Below are positions 7,369 to 15,162 of a stretch of 30,611 nucleotides of DNA, in pieces. The translations under genes and the position numbers were made by a program. The notes below the pieces were generated by a model that was given only the letters and a program-made list of their open reading frames with translations, had not been told where the DNA came from and made no database searches. The stretch comes from an uncultured Alistipes sp. (GTDB taxonomy: Bacteria; Bacteroidota; Bacteroidia; Bacteroidales; Rikenellaceae), in assembly GCA_900768045.1 (NCBI GenBank), contig CAAGBL010000074.1, positions 1-30,611 on the forward strand, given 5' to 3'. Each line of letters begins with the position of its first letter. Within the stretch, counting starts at the first letter, position 1.

Positions 7369-7623
7369 ATGATAGGAACAACTGAATTAGTACTATTGGG
7401 CGGATTAGCATTATTGCTGTTTGGAGGCAAGAAGCTTCCAGAAATGATGCGTGGACTTGGGCAAGGTGTCAAGGAGTTCAAGAAAGGGATGAAAGATATT
7501 TCTGAACCAGAAAAGACAGAGGCCTCTAATCACACTTCAGATAATCCTATTGAAGGACAAATAGATAATAACGCAGAAGAGGAACAAAGCGACACAATTG
7601 ATGATGGCAAAACAAAAGAATGA
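7369..7623 (+). CDS. tatA: Twin-arginine translocase subunit TatA
   Basis: The start is ATG 7369, 4 bases after the previous stop; a TTG at 7351 is less likely. The 84-residue product has the TatA layout: a very short N-terminus, one membrane helix (ELVLLGGLALLLFGGKK, about 5-21), a hinge, an amphipathic helix (MMRGLGQGVKEFKKGMKD), then an acidic tail rich in Glu/Asp/Asn. FGGKKLPE is the family signature. TatA forms the translocation pore for folded substrates. There is no separate TatB, so this looks like a minimal TatAC system in which TatA serves both roles. Its last 20 bases overlap tatC. Confidence 0.93.
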   Translation: MIGTTELVLLGGLALLLFGGKKLPEMMRGLGQGVKEFKKGMKDISEPEKTEASNHTSDNPIEGQIDNNAEEEQSDTIDDGKTKE

Positions 7624-8410
7624 CAATCTTCTTACTTATGGTGGTCATCTTGAGGTTCTGCACAAGATGTTGTTTAAGGTACTTGGGGTGAGCATTATAT
7701 TCGCAATTATTATATTCTGCTATAAGGATATAACATGGTATTTATTGCTCGCCCCCAGTGAGTATGATTTTATTACATATAGGTGGATTGAGGATTTTAT
7801 TCATTTGTTGGGCATACAAGGATTCCATTTTGAGAAGTTTGAAGTAGAATTGATAGCAACAGACTTATCAAGCCAATTTATGACTCATGTGACTACTGCT
7901 ATTTATTTGGGATTATTATGTGCCTCACCGTATATACTTTATGAATTGTTTAAATTCATTTCGCCAGCACTGTTAGAAAACGAGAAAAAATATTCGACAC
8001 AGGTATTGTTTATTGTGTATGCCCTATTCATAGTAGGTGTAATGATGAGTTATTTTATTCTCTTCCCGATATCATTCCGTTTTTTGGGGACATATAATGT
8101 TGCAGAGAAAGTAAGTAGTTTGATTTCTTTAAACTCTTATATTTCTACATTTACATCCCTCACGTTGCTTATGGGATTAGTGTTTCAGCTTCCGGTTGTC
8201 ATATTTGTATTGGCAAAAAAGGATATTCTAAGTTTTAAGTTATTAGCAAAGTATAGAAAGGTCGCATTATTCTTAATTGTCGCCATTTCGGCTATTATAA
8301 CTCCTCCAGACATAATGACCTGTATTCTTGTTACATTACCTCTATATGCCCTATATGAGTGTAGTATATGGATAGCAAAAAGAGTGAATATAAAAAATAC
8401 TAATATTTAA
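7604..8410 (+). CDS. tatC: Twin-arginine translocase subunit TatC
   Basis: Adjacent ATGs at 7601 and 7604 could both start the protein; about 268 residues follow. The N-terminus has GGHLEVLHKML, the TatC signal-peptide-binding segment with the conserved Glu. Six membrane helices can be picked out. FKFISPALLENEKKY after helix 2 and IITPPDIMTCILVTLPLYALYE near the last helices are both strong TatC signatures. TatC recognises twin-arginine signals. The only such signal I see in this window is the Cys-rich precursor 3 kb upstream in the same operon. The gene is clearly more AT-rich than the housekeeping genes around the island. Confidence 0.95.
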   Translation: MAKQKNDNLLTYGGHLEVLHKMLFKVLGVSIIFAIIIFCYKDITWYLLLAPSEYDFITYRWIEDFIHLLGIQGFHFEKFEVELIATDLSSQFMTHVTTAIYLGLLCASPYILYELFKFISPALLENEKKYSTQVLFIVYALFIVGVMMSYFILFPISFRFLGTYNVAEKVSSLISLNSYISTFTSLTLLMGLVFQLPVVIFVLAKKDILSFKLLAKYRKVALFLIVAISAIITPPDIMTCILVTLPLYALYECSIWIAKRVNIKNTNI

Positions 8411-8566
8411 TCGGTTACGATTATAGTTTTCAATAATACATTTGACATTTCAGATATTGTATATATCCTCACATTTATTATAGCTGCTGGTAGTGCTATA
8501 TTTACATTATGCAAATGGAATATAAGTAGAAGGATTAAACAAGCAGACTTCGCAGGTGTTTATTGA
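8411..8566 (+). pseudogene. Open stretch in frame after tatC; possible gene remnant
   Basis: After the tatC stop the same frame stays open for 51 codons to TGA at 8564. It reads like the start of a small membrane protein: a hydrophobic helix (DIVYILTFIIAAGSAIFTLC) followed by KWNISRRIKQADF. It has no ATG, so it is either a truncated remnant, a gene using a rare ATT start, or chance. It is not counted as a functional gene. Confidence 0.3.
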
Positions 8567-8602
8567 TATATCCAACAGCTGTTAAAGATAATGACACTCA
8601 AA

Positions 8603-8643
8603 GTGGCGTATGTAGTGAACCTTGTAGTTCGCTCATACGCCAC
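8603..8643 (+). terminator. Strong terminator closing the RiPP–Tat operon
   Basis: GTGGCGTATG (8603-8612) pairs with CATACGCCAC (8634-8643), with an inner GTGAAC/GTTCGC stem, followed by TTTGTTT. It fits the end of the operon that starts at the promoter at 4337. Confidence 0.8.
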
Positions 8644-8751
8644 CTTTGTTTATTCACAATGCATCTTCGAAAGATGCCTGATTTCAGCGCTTTACTTTCA
8701 AAAGCTTTATATACCTTTGCATTCGTAGTTTTTGGGCTTGATTACGACCTC

Positions 8752-8858
8752 CATGTAGCCTTCTATGTAGGATTTCGCAATTTTCGTAAAAACTAACACT
8801 GATAATCAATTAGTTAAAATAAAATAATGGCAGCCCGAAAGGGCACCTGTTTCTTATT
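8752..8858 (-). repeat. Right end of the accessory island (imperfect inverted repeat)
   Basis: CACCTGTTTCTTATT (8844-8858) is the exact reverse complement of 3911-3925. Further inward, 8822-8828, 8812-8817, 8794-8800 and 8779-8791 match left-end blocks in inverted order. CATGTAGCCTTCTATGTAG (8752-8770) is a near copy of 4068-4086 in direct orientation. The rest of 8644-8876 has no supportable gene. Confidence 0.6.
8815..8847 (-). terminator. Terminator of polA
   Basis: On the minus strand, GGTGCCC and GGGCTGCC pair around TTTC with one mismatch. They are followed by ATTATTTTATTTTA, about 30 bases after the polA stop. Confidence 0.6.
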
Positions 8859-8876
8859 ATATATATGTGTGGTGGC

Positions 8877-11747
8877 TTAGTGCGCCTCGAGCCAGTTGTT
8901 GGCGCTGTTGACCTCAGCAATAAGCGGTATGCTTAGCTCGGCAACACTCTCCATGGCCTCTTTCACAATGCGCTTAACTGAGTCGAGCTCGTTGAGAAGA
9001 GTGTCGATGACAACCTCATCGTGCACCTGCATAATCATCTTTGAGCGTATGCCCTCATTTTTAAATCTGCGAGCTATCTCCGCCATGGCAAGCTTCATTA
9101 TGTCGGCTGCTGAGCCCTGGATAGGGGCATTTATGGCGTTGCGCTCCGCCAAGCCACGCACAGTGCGGTTTGACGATGCGATGTCGGGAAGCTGACGGCG
9201 ACGAGCGAACATTGTCTCGACATAGCCGTCATTGGCTGCCTTTGCAACAACATCGTCCATATACTTCTTGACGCCAGGGTAGGTGTCGAAGTAGTTTGTT
9301 ATAAGCTCCTTAGCCTCACGGTTTGAGATGTCCAACCTCTGTGCAAGGCCGAATGCCGATATGCCATAGATGATGCCGAAGTTGGCAGTCTTAGCACTGC
9401 GACGCTCCGACGATGTAACCTCATCTGTAGATTTATGGTATAGGCGTGCTGCTGTTGCCGAGTGTATATCCTCGCCCGAGCGAAAGGCCTCGACAAGGGC
9501 GGGATCGTCGCTTAGGTGCGCCATAAGCCTTAGCTCAATCTGCGAGTAGTCAGCAGCAACGAGCGTATGCTCAGCATCCGAGGCGATGAATGCCGCACGG
9601 ATAGGCTTGCCAAGGTCGTCACGGATAGGTATGTTTTGCAAGTTAGGGTTAGTCGATGATAGACGCCCTGTTGCTGTAACTGCTTGATTATACGATGTGT
9701 GTATGCGCCCAGTCTCGGGGTTGATAAGCTCGGGAAGCGCCTCGACGTAGGTTGAAAGGAGCTTCTTTACGCCACGATACTCCAAAATCTTGCTTACGAT
9801 AGGGAAGTCGTGGGCAAACGTTTGTAAGTACTCCTCCTCGGTTGAGAACTGCTTGGTCTTGGTCATCTTGGGCTTATCCGTGATGCGCAACTTCGCAAAG
9901 AGCACCTCGCCAAGCTGACGTGACGAGTTGATGTTGAGTGTAGGCTCCTGAGCCAACTTACGCACCTCATTTTCAAGATTTTCGAGAAGCTGACGTAGCT
10001 CCACAGCGTAGCTATTTAGTGCCTCACGGTTTATCGTAACGCCCGTAAGCTCCATGTCGGCAAGAACATCAATCATCGGCTCCTCGATGCGCTTGTATAG
10101 CTCCAGCATGCCTCGCTTCTCGACCTCTGGGTAGAGCACCTGCTTGAGGCGTAGGGTGATGTCGGCATCCTCGGCGGCATACTCTGCAACACGCTCAACG
10201 CCAACGACATCCATCGTTAGCTGCTTGCTGCCCTTGCCTATGAGTGTCTCGATGGCGATAGGGCGGTAGCCCAGGTAGCGCTCGGCAAGGAAGTCCATGT
10301 TGTGGCGTGACTCCGAGTCGAGGAGGTAGTGCAACAACATAGTATCTATCTTCTCGCCACGAACGTCGATGCCCATGCGCTTGAGTACCATGATGTCGTA
10401 CTTGATGTTTTGACCAATCTTTGTAATGGCCTCGTTTTCGAATACAGGGCGGAGAATATCGACGTAAGAGCTTGTGTCGCCGATGTTGAATGGTATGTAC
10501 CATGCCTTATGTGGCTCTACGGCAAACGAGATGCCGACAATATGACAGCGCACAGCACTCTTGTCAGTTGTCTCAGTGTCGAAGCATATCTCCTTGTATG
10601 TCAAGAGTTTGTTGCATAGCGAGCGTAGCTCCTCGGCATTGCGTATTGTCTGGTAGTCGTGGGGTGTGGTGGCTATGGTCTGCACCATAGGCTCCTCGGT
10701 TGTTGTCACCTCCTCGATGCTCTCAGCTACGGGCTCAGCACTCTGTGGTGCAAACATGGCGAAGAGGTCGCCCTGGCCCTCGAGGCTTGCACGACGCTTA
10801 GCCTCGGCCTTAGCACGTGCCACCTCCTGAAGCTGAATCTGTGGCGCCTGCTGTGGCGCATCGCTCACGGGCTCATCGGGCGTAACATTCTCTAAGTCAC
10901 GCAAAAACGATGTGAAGTTGAGTTCGGCATAGAGCGCCTTGAGAGCTGTGTAGTTAGGCTCGCACATCGTGAGCTCCTGCTCCGAGAAGTCGATAGGTAC
11001 GTCGAGACGTATGGTGGTAAGCTCCTTAGCAAGGCGTAGCTTGTCGCCCCACTCAGCGATATTATTGCCAGTTTTGCCGCCAATTTTTACAGTGTTATCG
11101 AGGATATTCTCGACTGTGCCCCAGGCGTTTACAAGTTTACACGCTCCCTTCTCGCCAATACCAGGGACACCAGGGATATTATCCGAGGCATCGCCCCATA
11201 GTGCCAACATATCACGCACCAACTGAGGATCGTCGAAGCCATACTTCTCCTTGATTGCAGCCTTGTCGACAATCTCTATAGCATCGCCCTTTTGGCGGTA
11301 GATGCGGCACTTATCGTCGACAAGCTGTCCGTAGTCCTTGTCGGGAGTGACCATAAAGACATCGTAGCCCGCAGCAGCACCTCGCTTTGAGAGTGTGCCG
11401 ATGACGTCGTCGGCCTCGAAGCCCGCAACCTCCAAAATAGGGATACACATAGCCTCCAACAGACGCTTGACGTAGGGCACTGAGAGTTTGATATCCTCGG
11501 GAGTAGGCGGGCGGTTAGCCTTGTACTCGGGGAATATCTCACGACGGAAGCAGCCGCCAGGGGGATCGAAAGCCACGCCAATAAGGTCGGGCTTCTCACG
11601 GCGCAGGATGTCACGCAGGAACTTCGTGAAGCCGAAGACCACCGAGGTATTCAGGCCGTCACGATTGCGCATAGGACGCCCCATGAAGGCGTAGTAGTAG
11701 CGGAATATCAATGCATAGGCATCGACGAGGAATAGTCGTTTAGGCAT
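8877..11747 (-). CDS. polA: DNA polymerase I
   Basis: This 956-residue protein has all three domains. The 5'-3' exonuclease (about 1-290) has LVDAYALIFRYYYAF, AFDPPGG and the helix-hairpin-helix GVPGIGEKGA. A linker rich in Ala/Gln/Glu (about 290-360) follows. The 3'-5' exonuclease keeps FDTET (Asp390, Glu392), the IDTMLLHYLLD segment and YAAEDAD, so proofreading is likely active. The polymerase has motif A (AADYSQIELR, Asp733), the O helix RRSAKTANFGIIYG with Phe790, and motif C (QVHDEVVID, Asp910-Glu911). It fills gaps in repair and removes RNA primers. It starts 12 bases after queD and is probably co-transcribed with it. It converges on the island. Confidence 0.98.
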   Translation of the reverse strand: MPKRLFLVDAYALIFRYYYAFMGRPMRNRDGLNTSVVFGFTKFLRDILRREKPDLIGVAFDPPGGCFRREIFPEYKANRPPTPEDIKLSVPYVKRLLEAMCIPILEVAGFEADDVIGTLSKRGAAAGYDVFMVTPDKDYGQLVDDKCRIYRQKGDAIEIVDKAAIKEKYGFDDPQLVRDMLALWGDASDNIPGVPGIGEKGACKLVNAWGTVENILDNTVKIGGKTGNNIAEWGDKLRLAKELTTIRLDVPIDFSEQELTMCEPNYTALKALYAELNFTSFLRDLENVTPDEPVSDAPQQAPQIQLQEVARAKAEAKRRASLEGQGDLFAMFAPQSAEPVAESIEEVTTTEEPMVQTIATTPHDYQTIRNAEELRSLCNKLLTYKEICFDTETTDKSAVRCHIVGISFAVEPHKAWYIPFNIGDTSSYVDILRPVFENEAITKIGQNIKYDIMVLKRMGIDVRGEKIDTMLLHYLLDSESRHNMDFLAERYLGYRPIAIETLIGKGSKQLTMDVVGVERVAEYAAEDADITLRLKQVLYPEVEKRGMLELYKRIEEPMIDVLADMELTGVTINREALNSYAVELRQLLENLENEVRKLAQEPTLNINSSRQLGEVLFAKLRITDKPKMTKTKQFSTEEEYLQTFAHDFPIVSKILEYRGVKKLLSTYVEALPELINPETGRIHTSYNQAVTATGRLSSTNPNLQNIPIRDDLGKPIRAAFIASDAEHTLVAADYSQIELRLMAHLSDDPALVEAFRSGEDIHSATAARLYHKSTDEVTSSERRSAKTANFGIIYGISAFGLAQRLDISNREAKELITNYFDTYPGVKKYMDDVVAKAANDGYVETMFARRRQLPDIASSNRTVRGLAERNAINAPIQGSAADIMKLAMAEIARRFKNEGIRSKMIMQVHDEVVIDTLLNELDSVKRIVKEAMESVAELSIPLIAEVNSANNWLEAH

Positions 11748-11759
11748 TGTGGCTTTATG

Positions 11760-12212
11760 TTAGAAGTTATCCGAAGCGTGCCACTCGGCATACGATGTAG
11801 CGGTCTCGTGTAGGCGTAATGAGTGAAGCTCGATGTCGTCGGGAAGAGCTCCCAACAACCTCTCGGCAAAGTCGGCCAACATATTTTCGCACGTAGGCTG
11901 ATACTCCGTAAGCACCACCTTCGAGAAGCGGTAGCCGAGGTTGTTGATAATCTCCTCGGCGGCAAGTGTGTTGCGCATCATAAAGGCGTGGTCGAGGCGG
12001 TCGACAATCTGCTCGTTCACGATGCGCTTCAGAATACCGAAGTCCATGACCATACCGAGCTTTGGCGACTCAGGATCGTTAACGGGTTCGCCTTTGACGG
12101 TAACAAATAGCTTATATGAGTGGCCGTGAACCTCACGGCAGAGGCCGTCATAGCCCTCGAGCATGTGGGCAGCCTCAAATGTAAACTCCTTGGTTAGACG
12201 TATTACTGACAT
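11760..12212 (-). CDS. queD: 6-carboxytetrahydropterin synthase (QueD/PTPS family)
   Basis: This 150-residue cytoplasmic enzyme converts dihydroneopterin triphosphate to 6-carboxy-tetrahydropterin on the way to preQ0 and queuosine. Zinc ligands are His16 (FEAAH), His29 and His31 (VHGHSY). Cys25 just before is the expected catalytic Cys. LDHAFM (Asp73, His74) and PTCEN (105-109) are present, and His134-Glu135 lie near the C-terminus. PTCEN replaces the more usual PTAEN/PTSEN. A TATCTTTG box at 12235-12242 (minus) precedes it. queA, a later queuosine gene, lies elsewhere in this window at 22429. Assignment as QueD rather than sepiapterin-pathway PTPS rests on length and the bacterial context. 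Confidence 0.9.
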   Translation of the reverse strand: MSVIRLTKEFTFEAAHMLEGYDGLCREVHGHSYKLFVTVKGEPVNDPESPKLGMVMDFGILKRIVNEQIVDRLDHAFMMRNTLAAEEIINNLGYRFSKVVLTEYQPTCENMLADFAERLLGALPDDIELHSLRLHETATSYAEWHASDNF

Positions 12213-12234
12213 AGTATTACTATATTTGTTTTTA

Positions 12235-12242
12235 CAAAGATA
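12235..12242 (-). promoter_or_regulatory. Bacteroidota -7 box for queD-polA
   Basis: CAAAGATA (TATCTTTG on the minus strand) lies 23 bases before the queD start. No clear -33 box is seen. Confidence 0.5.
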
Positions 12243-12320
12243 GTAATTTTTGGGGAAAATAGAAAATATGAGGAAAATTGAGGCGGAGAGAGGGGTTTGT
12301 GGGTAGAGCTGAGTATAATA

Positions 12321-12345
12321 GGGTTGATAGGGTTGATAGGGCAGA
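12321..12345. repeat. Short 9-base tandem repeat
   Basis: GGGTTGATA occurs twice in tandem (12321-12329, 12330-12338), followed by GGGCAGATGA. Similar 9-base units occur at 16989-17015 and near 29953-29980. The rest of 12243-12360 is low-complexity and purine-rich, with no gene. Confidence 0.5.
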
Positions 12346-12360
12346 TGAGGCGGTGCAAAT

Positions 12361-12455
12361 AAAAAGTAACCACCTCGGGCTGTACGTAGTGTACTATGCC
12401 GAGGTGGTTATCTTTTTAGTTGTGCCGCAGATTGCGGCTTATCACAAGAAATTAT
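12361..12455 (-). repeat. GTACG-hairpin element, copy B; terminator of kbl
   Basis: Read on the minus strand, the element starts at the kbl stop codon: TTTCTTGTGATAAG, then a small GCCGCA/TGCGGC hairpin. The main hairpin follows (TAACCACCTCGG, 12367-12378, with CCGAGGTGGTTA, 12399-12410), with the GTAC...GTAC core in the loop. A-runs and T-runs flank the stem on both sides, so it should terminate transcription in either direction. Confidence 0.8.
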
Positions 12456-13639
12456 TTCAAGACGCCAAGCTGCTTACCAACCTTAACGAAAGCATCAACG
12501 CAACGGTCGAGTTGCTCTGTTGTGTGGCCTGCAGATACCTGAACACGGATACGTGCCTGGCCCTTAGGAACAACAGGGTAGTAGAAACCAGTTACGAATA
12601 CACCCTCCTTCTGAAGCTCTGCAGCGAAGTCCTGTGAAAGCTTTGCGTCGTAGAGCATAACAGCGCAGATAGCTGATACTGTAGGCTTGATGTCGAAGCC
12701 AGCAGCAACCATCTTTGAACGGAAGTGCTCAACGTTAGCAACAAGCTTATCGTGCAAAGCGTCGCTCTCCTCCAACATCTTGAACATCTCGATAGATGCG
12801 CCAACAACTGCTGGTGGCAATGAGTTAGAGAAGAGGTAAGGACGTGAGCGCTGACGAAGCATGTCGATAATCTCCTTGCGGCCAGTGGTGAAGCCACCTA
12901 CAGCACCACCAAATGCCTTACCGAGAGTACCTGTGAGGATATCTACCTTGCCACGAAGATCGTAGAGCTCAGTGATACCACGACCAGTCTTACCCAACAC
13001 ACCTGCTGAGTGGCACTCGTCAACCATCACCAAAGCGTCGTACTTCTCAGCCAACTCGCAAATCTTGTCGAGTGGAGCAGCGTTACCGTCCATAGAGAAT
13101 ACACCGTCAGTAACGATGATGCGGAAGCGCTGTGCCTGAGCCTGCTTCAAGCACTCCTCCAACTCTGCCATGTCGGCATTAGCGTAGCGGTAGCGCTGAG
13201 CCTTGCAAAGACGTACACCGTCGATGATAGAGGCGTGGTTCAAAGCGTCTGAGATGATAGCGTCCTCGGCAGTGAACAATGGCTCGAAAACACCACCATT
13301 AGCGTCGAAACATGCAGCGTAGAGAATAGTATCCTCAGTGCCAAAGTAGTCGGCGATAGCCTTCTCAAGCTGCTTGTGAATGTCCTGGCAGCCGCAGATG
13401 AAACGTACTGATGACATACCGAAGCCACGCTCGTCCAAAGCCTTCTTCGCTGCCTCAATGAGGCGAGGATTGTCAGAAAGACCAAGGTAGTTGTTAGCGC
13501 AGAAGTTCAACACTGGGCGGTTAGCCACGTCGATCTCGGCACGCTGTGGTGACTCAATGATACGCTCTGTCTTGTACAAGCCGGCAGCCTTAATCTCGGC
13601 TAGCTCGTTCTGCAAATGCTGCTGAAATTTTCCGTACAT
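12452..13639 (-). CDS. kbl: Glycine C-acetyltransferase (2-amino-3-ketobutyrate CoA ligase)
   Basis: This 395-residue PLP enzyme of the alpha-oxoamine synthase family uses CoA to split 2-amino-3-ketobutyrate into glycine and acetyl-CoA (threonine breakdown). FCANNYLGL, GFGMSSVRFICG, DALNHASIIDG (His135), VMVDECHSAG (Asp207, His210) and TLGKAFGG (Lys241, the PLP Schiff base) are all present. The length is typical. Kbl, rather than 8-amino-7-oxononanoate synthase, is supported by the N-terminal QQHLQNELAEIKAAGLYK and the FICGCQDIH segment. No threonine dehydrogenase (tdh) is nearby. The terminator-repeat directly follows the stop. Confidence 0.93.
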   Translation of the reverse strand: MYGKFQQHLQNELAEIKAAGLYKTERIIESPQRAEIDVANRPVLNFCANNYLGLSDNPRLIEAAKKALDERGFGMSSVRFICGCQDIHKQLEKAIADYFGTEDTILYAACFDANGGVFEPLFTAEDAIISDALNHASIIDGVRLCKAQRYRYANADMAELEECLKQAQAQRFRIIVTDGVFSMDGNAAPLDKICELAEKYDALVMVDECHSAGVLGKTGRGITELYDLRGKVDILTGTLGKAFGGAVGGFTTGRKEIIDMLRQRSRPYLFSNSLPPAVVGASIEMFKMLEESDALHDKLVANVEHFRSKMVAAGFDIKPTVSAICAVMLYDAKLSQDFAAELQKEGVFVTGFYYPVVPKGQARIRVQVSAGHTTEQLDRCVDAFVKVGKQLGVLK

Positions 13640-13710
13640 TGTCGTAAAAGTATTAGAAAGTTAATGAATAATTGTCCCTGTGAAGAGTAGCCTATGGCTA
13701 CAATCAAATA

Positions 13711-13718
13711 CAAAGATA
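13711..13718 (-). promoter_or_regulatory. Bacteroidota -7 box for kbl
   Basis: CAAAGATA (TATCTTTG on the minus strand) lies about 70 bases before the kbl start. The -33 element is not clear. Confidence 0.5.
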
Positions 13719-13772
13719 TAAAAACTATCGTTACGTTGGCTCGCTTTTTGCAAATATTTTTTGCTGTATAAT

Positions 13773-13811
13773 AAAAAAAACAACTCCCCGAATGCTCGAC
13801 CCGAGGAGTTG
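13773..13811 (-). terminator. Terminator of the MFS transporter gene
   Basis: CAACTCC (13781-13787) pairs with GGAGTTG (13805-13811), with CCGA/TCGG-like inner pairing. An eight-A run (13773-13780) becomes the T tract on the minus strand. Confidence 0.85.
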
Positions 13812-13832
13812 TAGATGTTTTCGTTGGGAGTG

Positions 13833-15122
13833 TTACTCAGTAGGAATATCCTTGTTCACGTTCTTCGAGCCTACGAGGGCGTAGAAGAGAAGGAATGCCA
13901 AGCCGGCAACAATCACCCAGTAGCTTGTGAGGTAGCTGCCCGAAAGGTCAACAACAAAATTCTGCAACAATGGGAGGATACCACCACCGCACACAAGAGC
14001 CATGAAGATACCTGAGGCCTTCTCAGTGTACTTGCCGAGGCCCTCGACAGCGAGGTTGAAGATGCCACCCCACATTACTGATGTGCACAAACCGCACAAC
14101 ACCAACAAGGCAGCGTTCACTGGTACGTTAGCAACGCCGAAGCCCTCGGTGCCCATGAACACTGGGAGGTTAACGCTATTTGCAGGGTTGAGGAACATAG
14201 CGCCCAACACCAAGCCAAGGCCCAATGTAGATACTGCTGTGAGCATGGCCTTTGCCGATACCTTAGCACCAAGTGCAGCACCCAACAAGCGGCCGAAGAA
14301 CATTAGCAACCAGTAAGTTGCAGCAACAGTAGCGGCGATGCCCTCGGCACCTGACTCCACGTTAAGACCACCATTCTGCAACCACTTCTGCAAGACGTTA
14401 GGAATGCCGACCTCAACACCTACGTAGATGAAGATGGCGATAGCGCCCAACATAAAGTGGCGGAATGACATAGGGCCAAACTCCGACTTCTTCTCCTCAA
14501 TCTTGGCCTCGCTCTTGCTCTCAGGAATATCTGTGAAGAGGATAACGACAAATGCTACGGCGAAGATAGCCAAGGCAATAAACATAAGTGGGAATACCTG
14601 CTCAATCTTAGCATCAGCGATGCTTGGCACGAAGACACCAGTAAGGAAGATTACGGCAGTACCCATCAATGAGTTGAAAGAGCCTCCAACCTGAAGGAGC
14701 TGGTTACCACGGTTGCCGCCGCCTGCCAACTTATTGAGCATAGGGTTAACAACAATGTTAAGCATACACATTGAGAAACCTGCGATGAAGGCACCAAGGA
14801 GGTATACACCAAAGGCAGTGTTGCCCTCGATAAGACCTGCAAGAGTCTGGATACCTACGCCTGTAAAACCTACGGCAACGGCTGTCAAGGCTGTGAATTT
14901 GTAGCCACGCTTCTGGAGAAGGTTACCCGCAGGGATACCCATGCAAGCGTAGGCAATAAAGTTGGCGAATACGCCGAGTGTACCCATCCAGTTTGCTACC
15001 TGGAACTGGTTCTTGAGAACATCACCCATAGGCGATGCGAGGTTGGTTACAAACGAGATCATTCCGAACAAAAGAATCATCACGATAATAGCCAAAAGAT
15101 TACTTTTCTTTGCTGTGCTCAT
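13833..15122 (-). CDS. FucP-like MFS sugar transporter
   Basis: This 429-residue membrane protein has about twelve hydrophobic helices and a charged central loop (ESKSEAKIEEKKSE, around residue 205). GIPAGNLLQKRGYK after helix 2 and LNIVVNPMLNKLAGGGNRGNQLLQVGGSFNSLG-like sequence in helices 4-5 are typical of the fucose/glucose-H+ symporter (FHS) branch. It would import a hexose or deoxyhexose with protons across the inner membrane. The substrate cannot be fixed, since no catabolic genes sit beside it. The start is 40 bases after the prenyl synthase stop with no obvious promoter, so co-transcription is possible. Confidence 0.88.
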   Translation of the reverse strand: MSTAKKSNLLAIIVMILLFGMISFVTNLASPMGDVLKNQFQVANWMGTLGVFANFIAYACMGIPAGNLLQKRGYKFTALTAVAVGFTGVGIQTLAGLIEGNTAFGVYLLGAFIAGFSMCMLNIVVNPMLNKLAGGGNRGNQLLQVGGSFNSLMGTAVIFLTGVFVPSIADAKIEQVFPLMFIALAIFAVAFVVILFTDIPESKSEAKIEEKKSEFGPMSFRHFMLGAIAIFIYVGVEVGIPNVLQKWLQNGGLNVESGAEGIAATVAATYWLLMFFGRLLGAALGAKVSAKAMLTAVSTLGLGLVLGAMFLNPANSVNLPVFMGTEGFGVANVPVNAALLVLCGLCTSVMWGGIFNLAVEGLGKYTEKASGIFMALVCGGGILPLLQNFVVDLSGSYLTSYWVIVAGLAFLLFYALVGSKNVNKDIPTE

Positions 15123-15162
15123 TTTATTAATAGTTTAATGTTAATATCTGATTATTACCTTG

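Noticed and set aside
8563..8796. A 77-codon open frame on the plus strand
   Set aside because: It runs through the operon terminator hairpin and the inverted repeat end, has no family resemblance, and its composition looks non-coding.
3932..8876. An integrase or transposase driving the island
   Set aside because: No recombinase gene is present between the inverted ends; any mobility must depend on enzymes from elsewhere or be past history.
12278..12637. A 119-codon plus-strand frame
   Set aside because: It spans the 9-base repeats, the kbl terminator and the antisense end of kbl.
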